Source: an uncultured Anaerolineaceae bacterium
GTDB taxonomy: Bacteria; Chloroflexota; Anaerolineae; Anaerolineales; Anaerolineaceae
Assembly: GCA_937890875.1 (NCBI GenBank)
Contig: CALAEB010000623.1
Location: 1-6,859, forward strand
Direction of reading: 5' to 3'
DNA: 6,859 bases
The position numbers and the translations under genes were made by a program. Below, piece by piece: positions 1-5,738 of the stretch (positions within the stretch are counted from its first letter, which is position 1; every line of letters begins with the position of its first letter). The notes under the pieces were generated by a model. It saw only the letters and a list, made by a program, of their open reading frames with translations, was not told the origin of the DNA and did not search any database.

Positions 1-60
1 CGGCAGCCCGTCGCGCTGTGCAATGGAGAGATCAGCTCCGCTGTCTGTAACGATCTGCAT
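1..60 (-). CDS. DegV family protein, N-terminal fragment (cut by window edge)
   Basis: Twenty codons are visible before the left edge. The peptide begins MQIVTDSGADLS, which matches the N-terminal signature of DegV proteins (IVTDSxADL). In the family this strand and turn form part of the fatty-acid-binding domain; DegV/FakB proteins bind fatty acids, and some present them to a fatty acid kinase. The start is well supported: the ATG at 58-60 is preceded on the minus strand by AGGGAGGTTT, a good Shine-Dalgarno site at normal spacing. The gene follows the radical SAM gene on the same strand after 119 bases that contain two GC-rich hairpins, so it may be transcribed separately or by read-through. 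Only the first 20 residues can be judged; the paralogue type cannot be told. Confidence 0.8.
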   Translation of the reverse strand, partial: MQIVTDSGADLSIAQRDGLP

Positions 61-74
61 AAACCTCCCTGATT

Positions 75-128
75 CCCGGGAAAACCGCTCCCCGGGGGTT
101 GCGGCAGGACTTTGTTGAGCCCTGCCGC
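75..128 (-). other. Two GC-rich hairpins between the radical SAM and DegV genes
   Basis: A perfect 8-bp inverted repeat (gcggcagg at 101-108, cctgccgc at 121-128, 12-base loop) lies next to a second one (cccggg at 75-80 and 91-96, 10-base loop). On the minus strand the first hairpin lies about 50 bases after the radical SAM stop. It is followed by AACCCCCGGGG, not a T run, so it is not a classical intrinsic terminator. It could be a weak terminator, an RNA-stability element or leader structure of the DegV gene. Function unknown. Confidence 0.45.
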
Positions 129-179
129 TTGAATTTCTCTGTGATCAGAAACATTTGTTCTCGAAGATGTTCCGCCGGC

Positions 180-1562
180 TCAGGCAACTTGACGCTTTGC
201 CAGGCATTCGGCGCAATGCCCTGAGGCTTCCCACAACCCGTCGGCGACCGGCGCCCAATTCTCGGCCGCATTTTTACATTTTGCCGAGAGCTCAAAGACA
301 TCCTCCGGATCCTGCAAGTCGGTGGAACGTGCGCCGGAGCGTTCCACCATCCGGGCCAGCGCGCCCGGGTTATCCAGCAGCGGGCATGGGCGCAGATGGT
401 TGTTATTGAATGGCTGTCCTTCTTTGTAGGCCATGAACAGCGGAGATTGCAGCGCTTCCAGCAGCGTTTTCTCATAAACACTGGAGTCGGAATAGTGAAT
501 AAATGCGCAGGGTTCCATGTCGCCGTTTGCGTTGATATGCAGGTAGCGCCTTCCGCCGGCGATACATCCGCCGGCGTATTCGCCGTCGTTCCAGAAATCA
601 AGCGTGAATAACGGTTTGGTTTCCCGGAATTTACGGATCTGATGATACATAAACGCACGCTGCTCGTCAGTTGCCATCAGCTCGGGTACAGCACCTTGGC
701 CGACAGGCATATAGGTAAAGAACCAGCAGAATTTTGCCCCCCAGTCGATCATCTGGTCGAAATATGCCTCGGAACCGATCACATCCACATTTTTGCTGGT
801 GTAACAGCAGGAGATGCCGAACGGCAGCCGTCTGGCTTTCAGGATCGCTATCGCCCGTTCCACTTTTTTGAAGGTGCCCTGACCGCGGCGGAAGTCGGTG
901 TCGGCTTCAAAGCCTTCCACGCTGATCGCGGGAATAAAGTTCTTGACCCGCAGCATTTCATCGGCAAAAGCCTCGTCAATGAGCGTGCCGTTAGTAAAAG
1001 CAGCGAACTGGCAGTCGGAATGCGCTTCGCAAAGGCGGATGATGTCCGCCTTCCGTACCAGCGGCTCGCCGCCCGAGTACAGGTAGAAGTAAGTGCCCAG
1101 TTCTTTCCCCTGGCGGATGATGCTGTCCAGCGTCTCATAAGACATATTCAACTGGTTGGAGTGATGGTTGCAGTATCCTGCCGCCCAGCAGCCGATGCAT
1201 TCAAGATTACAGGCAGAGGTAGGATCCAGCAGGATGGCCCATGGGACATTGCAGCCGTATTTTGCCCGATATTCCTCCTGTTTACGTTCACCGGTAATGC
1301 TCGCGTTTACCACGAAGTTGCTGAACGTGGTCTTCAGGACGTCGTTATCGATATCCTGCCAGAGCTCCATAACAAACTGGTGCCAGATATTCTCAGGATC
1401 ATCCAGAATTTTATGAAATACTTCTGACATGGCAGAAAAATCATCTCCCCAGATGTTCTCTACCCATGTAAGAAGCTTGGGCAGATTTTTTTCGGGATTT
1501 CCGGAGATATAGTTCATCGCCTGATTCAGGACAAACGCCTGGATCTTTTCATTTGCTTTCAT
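180..1562 (-). CDS. Radical SAM enzyme with C-terminal SPASM-like cysteine region
   Basis: A 460-residue radical SAM protein. The [4Fe-4S] cluster motif is CNLECIGC (Cys118, Cys122, Cys125), followed by the GGEP SAM-binding motif at 164-167. Residues 1-100 form an N-terminal extension before the barrel. The C-terminal part carries further cysteines (Cys333 in GGCIAGGRRY, Cys352 in GDMEPC, Cys393 in RPCP, then Cys429, Cys450, Cys453), consistent with an auxiliary Fe-S cluster of the SPASM type. The family cleaves S-adenosylmethionine to a 5'-deoxyadenosyl radical; many SPASM members modify peptides, but the substrate of this one is unknown. I chose the ATG at 1560-1562 because AAGGA lies 6 bases upstream. 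A longer reading from a GTG at 1655 would translate a GC-rich hairpin and has no ribosome site. It lies downstream of the micropeptide and the two-helix membrane protein, probably cotranscribed. The protein is cytoplasmic. Confidence 0.92.
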   Translation of the reverse strand: MKANEKIQAFVLNQAMNYISGNPEKNLPKLLTWVENIWGDDFSAMSEVFHKILDDPENIWHQFVMELWQDIDNDVLKTTFSNFVVNASITGERKQEEYRAKYGCNVPWAILLDPTSACNLECIGCWAAGYCNHHSNQLNMSYETLDSIIRQGKELGTYFYLYSGGEPLVRKADIIRLCEAHSDCQFAAFTNGTLIDEAFADEMLRVKNFIPAISVEGFEADTDFRRGQGTFKKVERAIAILKARRLPFGISCCYTSKNVDVIGSEAYFDQMIDWGAKFCWFFTYMPVGQGAVPELMATDEQRAFMYHQIRKFRETKPLFTLDFWNDGEYAGGCIAGGRRYLHINANGDMEPCAFIHYSDSSVYEKTLLEALQSPLFMAYKEGQPFNNNHLRPCPLLDNPGALARMVERSGARSTDLQDPEDVFELSAKCKNAAENWAPVADGLWEASGHCAECLAKRQVA

Positions 1563-1592
1563 ATATTTTTCCTTTTTTAACTGTTTATTTGT

Positions 1593-1659
1593 GCCTGGGC
1601 CGCTGCTGCCGGTACTTCCGGACGGAATCTCCCGGTAAGCGGCCCGGGCGGTCACAGGC
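1593..1659 (-). promoter_or_regulatory. GC-rich nested hairpin in the leader of the radical SAM gene
   Basis: Nested inverted repeats sit between the micropeptide and the radical SAM gene: an outer GCCTG/CAGGC (1593-1597 with 1655-1659), a main 7-bp GGGCCGC/GCGGCCC (1597-1603 with 1639-1645), a middle CCGG/CCGG (1609-1612 with 1632-1635) and an apical TTCC/GGAA (1616-1619 with 1624-1627). The outer pair shares one base with the main stem, so the two cannot both form completely. The structure ends about 30 bases before the radical SAM start codon. There is no T run directly after the hairpin in the transcribed direction, so it is not a typical terminator. It may set the expression ratio of the two genes, protect an mRNA end or be a ligand-binding leader. 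It matches no riboswitch class that I recognise. Confidence 0.5.
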
Positions 1660-1733
1660 GCCGGCGTATCTGATCAGGAAGCCTCTCTTCGGTAAATGTG
1701 CCTGTTTCAAACATTCCTCATTTCTGAGCGGAA

Positions 1734-1814
1734 CTATTGTTTCTTGCTATTTCTATAAATGACGATAGCGACGATGACTACGACGACGGCGACAACGATG
1801 ACGATCGGTGACAT
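1734..1814 (-). CDS. 26-residue hydrophobic single-helix micropeptide
   Basis: The ORF runs from ATG at 1812-1814 to TAG at 1734-1736. It begins MSPIVIVV, continues as an almost uninterrupted run of valine, isoleucine and alanine to about residue 19, and ends YRNSKKQ. This is the layout of a single transmembrane helix with a positively charged tail, which by the positive-inside rule would face the cytoplasm (N-out). The start is supported by AAGGAGG at 1822-1828, seven bases upstream. It lies 72 bases after the two-helix membrane protein gene and 171 bases before the radical SAM gene, all on one strand. There is no cysteine, no double-glycine leader and no obvious core peptide. It could be a small membrane protein subunit, a type I toxin-like peptide or, less likely, a substrate of the radical SAM enzyme. 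I recognise no family. Confidence 0.68.
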   Translation of the reverse strand: MSPIVIVVAVVVVIVAIVIYRNSKKQ

Positions 1815-1821
1815 TGGATTT

Positions 1822-1828
1822 CCTCCTT
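1822..1828 (-). promoter_or_regulatory. Ribosome binding site of the micropeptide
   Basis: On the minus strand AAGGAGG occurs in the context AGGAAGGAGG, followed by a 7-base spacer and ATG. This is among the strongest Shine-Dalgarno sites in the window and is the main reason for believing that the 26-codon ORF is translated. Confidence 0.75.
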
Positions 1829-1886
1829 CCTGTTTTTTTGCGGACATTACCAGTTCCCGGATGGCGGGACTCTGATCGCATATCGG

Positions 1887-2417
1887 TCAGGCCAGCAGAC
1901 TGTTGGCCTTTTCGCAAACCTCGTAAATCTCATCATATTTCTGATCGATCAGAGGTATTACCTGTTCAGTTTTCTTTCTGCGAATGTTGACATAGGCGAA
2001 GTACGGAATGATCCAGCCTGCCAGACCGGGTATGGCCAGGATGATGGCGAGCGGAATCTGCTCTGCGAGGATGGCAAATACGGATCCCGCGATAAAAGCT
2101 GCCCCGATGAGGCCGATGGTATAGGCTGCAATGGAAGCGTTGACACCTTTGGAAAATTCCAATTTTTCAATTTCCGCAACGCAGGCGTCAAATTGACGCT
2201 GCAGCCTGCTCAATTCCGCTTTATTGCGGATCTTGCGGTCCCGTTTGAATTTCATGATTACGGAACCAACGTTCTGGATTGAGAAAGAAGTCCCTTCCAT
2301 TATCCAGCCGAAATTGGGATAACCATCGGCATATACCGGTTCCATCTCGTGTTTTACCGTAATATCCTTGTACTCATAGCCTACAAAATTGTCTGCATTT
2401 TTTGTGATCTCACTCAT
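1887..2417 (-). CDS. Conserved-type membrane protein of unknown function, two transmembrane helices
   Basis: A 176-residue protein with no function I can name. Residues 1-60 are soluble and aromatic-rich (NFVGYEYKD, DGYPNFGW, then MKFKRDRKIRNK). Residues 63-90 are a charged, probably coiled-coil helix (AELSRLQRQFDACVAEIEKLE). Two hydrophobic helices at about 92-117 and 121-143 form a hairpin, and a helical tail (about 150-176) ends YDEIYEVCEKANSLL. Both termini would be on the same side, probably cytoplasmic given the basic KFKRDRKIR and NIRRKK flanks. I chose the ATG at 2415-2417 because AAAGGAG lies 7 bases upstream; a longer reading from 2480 has no such site. I have an impression that similar proteins occur in Clostridia as hypothetical proteins, but I cannot name a family. 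It precedes the micropeptide and radical SAM genes and may share their transcript. Confidence 0.85.
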   Translation of the reverse strand: MSEITKNADNFVGYEYKDITVKHEMEPVYADGYPNFGWIMEGTSFSIQNVGSVIMKFKRDRKIRNKAELSRLQRQFDACVAEIEKLEFSKGVNASIAAYTIGLIGAAFIAGSVFAILAEQIPLAIILAIPGLAGWIIPYFAYVNIRRKKTEQVIPLIDQKYDEIYEVCEKANSLLA

Positions 2418-2672
2418 AAATATTTCTCCTTTAGCTTGTCTGTTCCTGCGGATCTTTTCTGATCCTGAAGATGTTTCCATTCTATATTCGTGTTGTTGCC
2501 GAATTGCTTGAGAAATATTTCTGAAATGTTAATTACAGGCGCCGATTTTCAGCAATTCGCAATCTGAGGAAACCTGCCTGACAAAAAGAAAAACAGGAGA
2601 ACCACAGATTATGCTTTCCATGTTTCGAAATTCCGGCCAATTTTCTATCGGGCGATTCCTGTTTTCGACAGG
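2418..2672. other. Intergenic region upstream of the two-helix membrane protein gene
   Basis: No coding region is supported in these 255 bases. In the minus direction they hold the 3' end of the secreted-protein transcript and the leader of the membrane protein. Small hairpins are present (CCTGT/ACAGG at 2659-2672; GGATC/GATCC near 2450-2465), and a T-rich minus-strand stretch lies near 2581-2597. None is a convincing terminator. No -35/-10 pair stands out: TAGAAT-like and TTGTCA-like hexamers exist but not at a proper distance from each other. Confidence 0.4.
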
Positions 2673-3359
2673 TTATAAGACCGTACTGTCTAGAATCGGC
2701 AGCCGAACATCTTCCGTCCGGAATTCGATGCAGGTAAAGTTGCCTCCAGGAGTCAAATCAAAGCCTCTGATGTTGGCAGCCGATTTCCATTCAACGCATA
2801 CGCCGGTTTCATTGTCGATAACAAAGGTGTATCGCTGTGAAAAGATGGAAAGTTTCATTCTGATTTCATAGACCCTGCAGTCCCTTCCCGCGATTTGCGT
2901 ATCACCGGTATATTTTGCGGTTCCGCTGTGCCGTACGGAGGACTTTTGGGCATATTGCAGAAATTCCTGCGTGGTTTCTTCCACAAACTTGGGGGTGTAA
3001 ACGGCTTGGTCCAAATCGATAAAATTCCCGTCTATATCTGCATAATACATCTGATAACCTCCGCCCGAAGGAACAAACAGCAGTTCCTCTGTGGGTGAAT
3101 TGAAATAAATCCTTCCATCCGCGTCTTTTCCCCTGGTAATCTGAATCAGCCTGCCGCTTTTGCTTTCTATTTCGTATGTAATCAGGTATTCTTCCGGCAG
3201 CTGCGCGGGTTGTAATAAATCTTCGGTCAACATATCATTTTCTCCTGTGCGGTTGTTATTCTGTTTGAATCCTGCCATGCTCAGCGTCGCGGCCAGCACA
3301 AGGCAAATTGCCAGCCATCGGCTGGGTGGACAATGCCGGATTTTTCTTTGGATTTTCAT
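2673..3359 (-). CDS. Small exported protein of unknown function
   Basis: A 228-residue protein with a typical export signal: basic residues at 2-14 (KIQRKIRHCPPSR), a hydrophobic core at about 15-26 (WLAICLVLAATL) and a probable signal peptidase I site after Ser-Met-Ala at 27-29. It is not a lipoprotein as written, because Phe31 follows AG where a lipobox would have cysteine. The mature part alternates hydrophobic and polar residues and looks beta-rich (DGRIYFNSPTEELLFVP, YQMYYADIDGNFIDL, TQIAGRDCRVYEIRM, RYTFVIDNETGVCVEW). This pattern is reminiscent of LolA/RseB-like folds, but that is only a guess. The ATG at 3357-3359 is preceded by TGGAGAG at suitable spacing. It lies 134 bases after the DUF4097 gene on the same strand. 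The product would act outside the membrane. Confidence 0.78.
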   Translation of the reverse strand: MKIQRKIRHCPPSRWLAICLVLAATLSMAGFKQNNNRTGENDMLTEDLLQPAQLPEEYLITYEIESKSGRLIQITRGKDADGRIYFNSPTEELLFVPSGGGYQMYYADIDGNFIDLDQAVYTPKFVEETTQEFLQYAQKSSVRHSGTAKYTGDTQIAGRDCRVYEIRMKLSIFSQRYTFVIDNETGVCVEWKSAANIRGFDLTPGGNFTCIEFRTEDVRLPILDSTVL

Positions 3360-3493
3360 GTCTGCTCTCCATCTGTGTTTGTGGAATTACCATAGCCTCT
3401 TCAGAACGAAGAAACGCATTTGACTTTGCGCATACGTCATCGATACTGTAAATTCAAATTTTTTCGAGGATACTATTTCGTTCCTTTGGCCGG

Positions 3494-4606
3494 TTATTGC
3501 TTTATGTAAATCTCATAGTTTGTGGTTTGTAAGTTCAGATTCAGCTTGTTTGAAGCCGTTTCGTAACCGCGCGTCTGCGCTTCCACATAATTTTTTTCGT
3601 TCACCTGATATTCCAAATCATCCAGTTCACTGAAGATACCGCTGACCGTAGTAGAAGCGCGCAGTCTGCATTTCAGTCCCCTGTGCGGGGAGTGTATGGA
3701 AATCTGGCCGTTTGTGGTTATTGCGTCTATGCTACAAACTGGCTCCTGCTCCTTATAGCCCAAATTGTCAAATCGCAGTGGCGAATCCGAGGTTTTGGCG
3801 TAAAGCTGTACAATATCCGAATCTTTTATATCGATTTTCGCGTTGTTCGTCACCAGCCGGGCGTGAAACGTGCTCACATCGTCCAGTGATATTTTTGCGT
3901 ATGTGGTTTGCGCATCAATTTCCCGCATTTCCAGATTGTCCAATATAATTGGCGCGTTTTTCGTCTCACAATACAGGCGTTCGCCTCTGGTACAGGAAAC
4001 CCTGACCAACTCATTTTTGGTGCTCAACTCGATTTTTTCGGCTTCGATATCATCCATCGAAATGGGCGCGTTTCTATTTTTCAGGCGTATGCTGCCGATG
4101 TGCGCTGTTTGGGGTACACGAATGGTTATGCCCAGCAGATACAGCGCGTTGTCGGCGTAGCTCAGGCTAAAAACACCGTTTTCCTCTATAAGTGTAAGAT
4201 GCGGGTTCAAGCGGCTTTTTGCTTTGTAATACACCTCCACTTCTATCCTGTCACTGTTGTGAACATTCAGCTTAACAGGGGCGTTTTTACCCTCAAATAC
4301 AAGCGTGCGTATGCCGTCGCCGAGATTAGAGCTGGACATAAACTTTTCCTCACGCGTGCCAAACATTAATTCATCTGTTGACTGCAGCACATTCCGTGTC
4401 GTTTCTTCTATGGAGGAGCGCAGATCGTTGATCCATCCAAAGTCTGGCCTCAGAAGGCGCGGCATCCATGGTTCCAATTCCGGCCAATTGGAATGGCGTG
4501 GACGTTCAGCCTCATCCTGTACCTGCCTGAGCAGCGCCATCGCCTCATCCGTTGTGATTTTTCCTTCCCGCAGCATTTCCAATATTTTAAGTTTTTCTTC
4601 ACTCAT
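3494..4606 (-). CDS. SHOCT-like / DUF4097 beta-strand repeat protein (YvlB-like)
   Basis: A 370-residue protein. Residues 1-30 (EEKLKILEMLREGKITTDEAMALL) match the short helical SHOCT-like module found at the start of Bacillus subtilis YvlB-type proteins. A linker follows to about residue 90, rich in Trp and Pro near 40-60. From about 98 to 368 the sequence is a beta-strand repeat of the DUF4097 type, with recurring Asn-Ala-Pro/Lys-Ile turns: KNAPV at 107, RNAPI at 178, KNAPI at 216, NNAKI at 254 and TTNGQI at 298. I see no signal peptide or membrane helix, so it is probably cytoplasmic or tethered through a partner. In Bacillus, relatives (YvlB, LiaG) sit in cell-envelope stress operons; a similar role here is inferred. 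ATG at 4604-4606 has AGGGA upstream. It follows the XRE regulator gene by 11 bases, so the two are almost surely cotranscribed. Confidence 0.88.
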   Translation of the reverse strand: MSEEKLKILEMLREGKITTDEAMALLRQVQDEAERPRHSNWPELEPWMPRLLRPDFGWINDLRSSIEETTRNVLQSTDELMFGTREEKFMSSSNLGDGIRTLVFEGKNAPVKLNVHNSDRIEVEVYYKAKSRLNPHLTLIEENGVFSLSYADNALYLLGITIRVPQTAHIGSIRLKNRNAPISMDDIEAEKIELSTKNELVRVSCTRGERLYCETKNAPIILDNLEMREIDAQTTYAKISLDDVSTFHARLVTNNAKIDIKDSDIVQLYAKTSDSPLRFDNLGYKEQEPVCSIDAITTNGQISIHSPHRGLKCRLRASTTVSGIFSELDDLEYQVNEKNYVEAQTRGYETASNKLNLNLQTTNYEIYIKQ

Positions 4607-4617
4607 GGTATTTCCCT

Positions 4618-5349
4618 CTATTCTGATATCAGTTGACGTTGTGCCTTGTCAAAAAAAGGCATAAAGCTTTCCAGTATTTCATAATCCAACCCGTTATCGA
4701 TAAAATAATGAATAATCAAATCCTTTTGCTTACGGTTCAAAAACAAAAGCATTTCTTCCAGAAAATCGAACTTCTTCCGCTCCAGTAAAAGTATTACGAT
4801 CTCGGTTCGTATATCCCGCGTCACAAATGGTATTAACATCTCCAGTGTCTCATAATCCCCTTTTTCAGCCACACGCCTGATGAGTTTTATCCGCTGCGCC
4901 ATGTTCAAATAGGGCAAAATGTCGTCAATTACAACCCAGTAACGATCCATATTGAGCAGAATTTCCAGCAGAATATCTTTTTGCCGCCCGTTGAGCGCCA
5001 TGAAAATATCCAAAGGAATGCTTAGTTCCTGAACATTTTTCGCTTTTTCAAACTCATAAAGTATCTTTGCAAATATCTTCTCGTCTACAAAAGTGTTCAG
5101 CGCCTGCATGATATCGGAAAAATCGTTGGATTGCCCGGTTGTGCCCGCTGTTAAAATGTCCTCCACGGTTATGCTGTAAATTTCCGCAATCTCAGGCAGC
5201 AATGTGATATCAGGCATGGATTCGCATCGTTCCCATTTTGAAATCGCCTGTGGCGTTAAGTTCAGCTTTTCCGCTACATTTAACTGCGTCAGGTTGTTTT
5301 TCATACGCATTTGCCTTAAATAATTGCTTATCTTCGACGTATCAACGAT
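4618..5349 (-). CDS. XRE-family regulator with C-terminal 28-residue helical repeats; probable non-canonical ATC start
   Basis: The N-terminal half is a Cro/C1-type helix-turn-helix: SKISNYLRQ as helix 1, LTQLNVAEKLNLTPQAISKWER as helices 2-3, then PDITLLPEIAEIYSITVEDIL. The C-terminal half consists of about five helical repeats of 28-29 residues with a pattern like (Y/F)..LE..LPFLN..Q+..LI, suggesting a curved solenoid for protein contacts or ligand sensing. The earliest standard start codon in frame is the ATG at 5308-5310, but this cuts helix 1 and has only a weak AAGG upstream. The frame continues upstream with VDTSKISNYLRQ, typical of XRE proteins, up to an ATC at 5347-5349 that lies six bases after a near-perfect GGAGG. 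I therefore prefer ATC (243 residues); 230 residues from 5310 is the alternative. It is probably the regulator of the downstream DUF4097 gene and of itself. Confidence 0.82.
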   Translation of the reverse strand: MVDTSKISNYLRQMRMKNNLTQLNVAEKLNLTPQAISKWERCESMPDITLLPEIAEIYSITVEDILTAGTTGQSNDFSDIMQALNTFVDEKIFAKILYEFEKAKNVQELSIPLDIFMALNGRQKDILLEILLNMDRYWVVIDDILPYLNMAQRIKLIRRVAEKGDYETLEMLIPFVTRDIRTEIVILLLERKKFDFLEEMLLFLNRKQKDLIIHYFIDNGLDYEILESFMPFFDKAQRQLISE

Positions 5350-5354
5350 GACCC

Positions 5355-5371
5355 ACCTCCTTTCCGGAGAT
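5355..5371 (-). promoter_or_regulatory. Strong Shine-Dalgarno site folded into a small hairpin
   Basis: On the minus strand ATCTCC (5371-5366) can pair with GGAGGT (5360-5355) around a GGAAA loop: five Watson-Crick pairs and one T-G pair. The 3' arm is the ribosome binding site itself, in the context GGAAAGGAGGTG, which is close to the full complement of the 16S rRNA tail. It lies six bases before the ATC at 5347-5349. The hairpin could limit ribosome access to the regulator's mRNA. It also shows that translation is meant to start here rather than 40 bases further on. Confidence 0.55.
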
Positions 5372-5682
5372 AATCCTGTGTTTCAATGAACGCTCAATTT
5401 TTGCCCTGACTTTTTTCCTGAAACAGTATCTTCATGCCACAGGACGGAAGGAAATCTGCAGACAAAATTCGAACTTTCTAATGTTAGTTATATCCACGCA
5501 TCTTCATGTTTACAATGAACCATCGGTTGAGTTAAGCTGTGTCTGAAAAAGAGCGGGGAGTGAACGATTGATGTGCCTATCTTACTGAAGGATTGTTTAC
5601 GAGTTGCTTATAAAATATTTGAGAAATATTAATCGTAAAATTATTCCTGCATCAAGTGACGGCGGAGATGCCTCCGTTTGAT
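5372..5682. other. Long intergenic region between the kinase terminator and the XRE gene leader
   Basis: No gene is supported here; the only ORFs are very short and lack ribosome sites (for example a 13-codon minus-strand ORF starting MKILFQEK near 5434, without a Shine-Dalgarno site). In the minus direction it contains a small hairpin (CGGAG/CTCCG at 5663-5676), an AT-rich stretch (about 5605-5645) that may help promoter opening, a promoter candidate at 5487-5515, and a leader of about 130 bases to the XRE gene. No inverted repeat clear enough to call an operator was seen. Confidence 0.5.
5487..5515 (-). promoter_or_regulatory. Candidate sigma-A type promoter for the XRE/DUF4097 genes
   Basis: On the minus strand TTGTAA (5515-5510) is followed by exactly 17 bases and TATAAC (5492-5487). 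Compared with TTGACA/TATAAT the matches are 4 of 6 and 5 of 6. Transcription would begin near 5480, giving a leader of about 130 bases. It is the best pair in the gap downstream of the kinase terminator. Confidence 0.5.
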
Positions 5683-5706
5683 AAAAAACAGCCCGAGTTC
5701 GGGCTG
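5683..5706 (-). terminator. Intrinsic terminator of the histidine kinase operon
   Basis: On the minus strand CAGCCCG-AACT-CGGGCTG forms a 7-bp GC-rich stem with a tetraloop (5706-5689) and is followed directly by TTTTTT (5688-5683). It starts 33 bases after the kinase stop codon. This is a textbook Rho-independent terminator and separates the kinase unit from the XRE/DUF4097 unit. Confidence 0.93.
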
Positions 5707-5738
5707 CGCTGTTGGATGTTTTCGTAATAATGGATTTT

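Noticed and set aside
642..1427. Long plus-strand reading frame of 261 codons
   Set aside because: It runs antisense to the radical SAM gene, whose motifs (CxxxCxxC, GGEP) are clear on the minus strand. The plus reading has no recognisable motif and no convincing ribosome site.
1563..1655. N-terminal extension of the radical SAM protein from a GTG at 1655
   Set aside because: The extension would translate the GC-rich hairpin into a Gly/Ser-rich stretch. The GTG has no ribosome site, while the ATG at 1562 has AAGGA at proper distance.
1741..1811. GACGAT-like plus-strand low-complexity tract as a microsatellite or a Thr-rich plus-strand peptide
   Set aside because: The repetition is explained by Val/Ile codons (GTC, ATC, GTT) of the minus-strand micropeptide, and the plus-strand ATG at 1759 has no ribosome site.
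2611..2871. Plus-strand ORF of 86 codons preceded by AGGAG
   Set aside because: The spacing of about 10 bases is long, most of the ORF lies antisense to the exported-protein gene, and its composition looks like a reverse-complement shadow.
3360..3493. Promoter TTGAAT - 17 bases - TATGCG in front of the exported-protein gene
   Set aside because: The -10 hexamer matches only three of six positions; not strong enough to annotate.
2508..5630. Shared 12-mer TTGAGAAATATT at 2508-2519 and 5619-5630 in two intergenic regions
   Set aside because: About one 12-base coincidence is expected by chance in a window of this size, more so in AT-rich gaps, and the flanks do not align. Not called a common operator.
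5663..5676. CGGAG/CTCCG hairpin as a second terminator
   Set aside because: The stem is only five pairs and no T run follows in the minus direction; the plus direction has only TTTGAT. The neighbouring hairpin at 5683-5706 explains termination.
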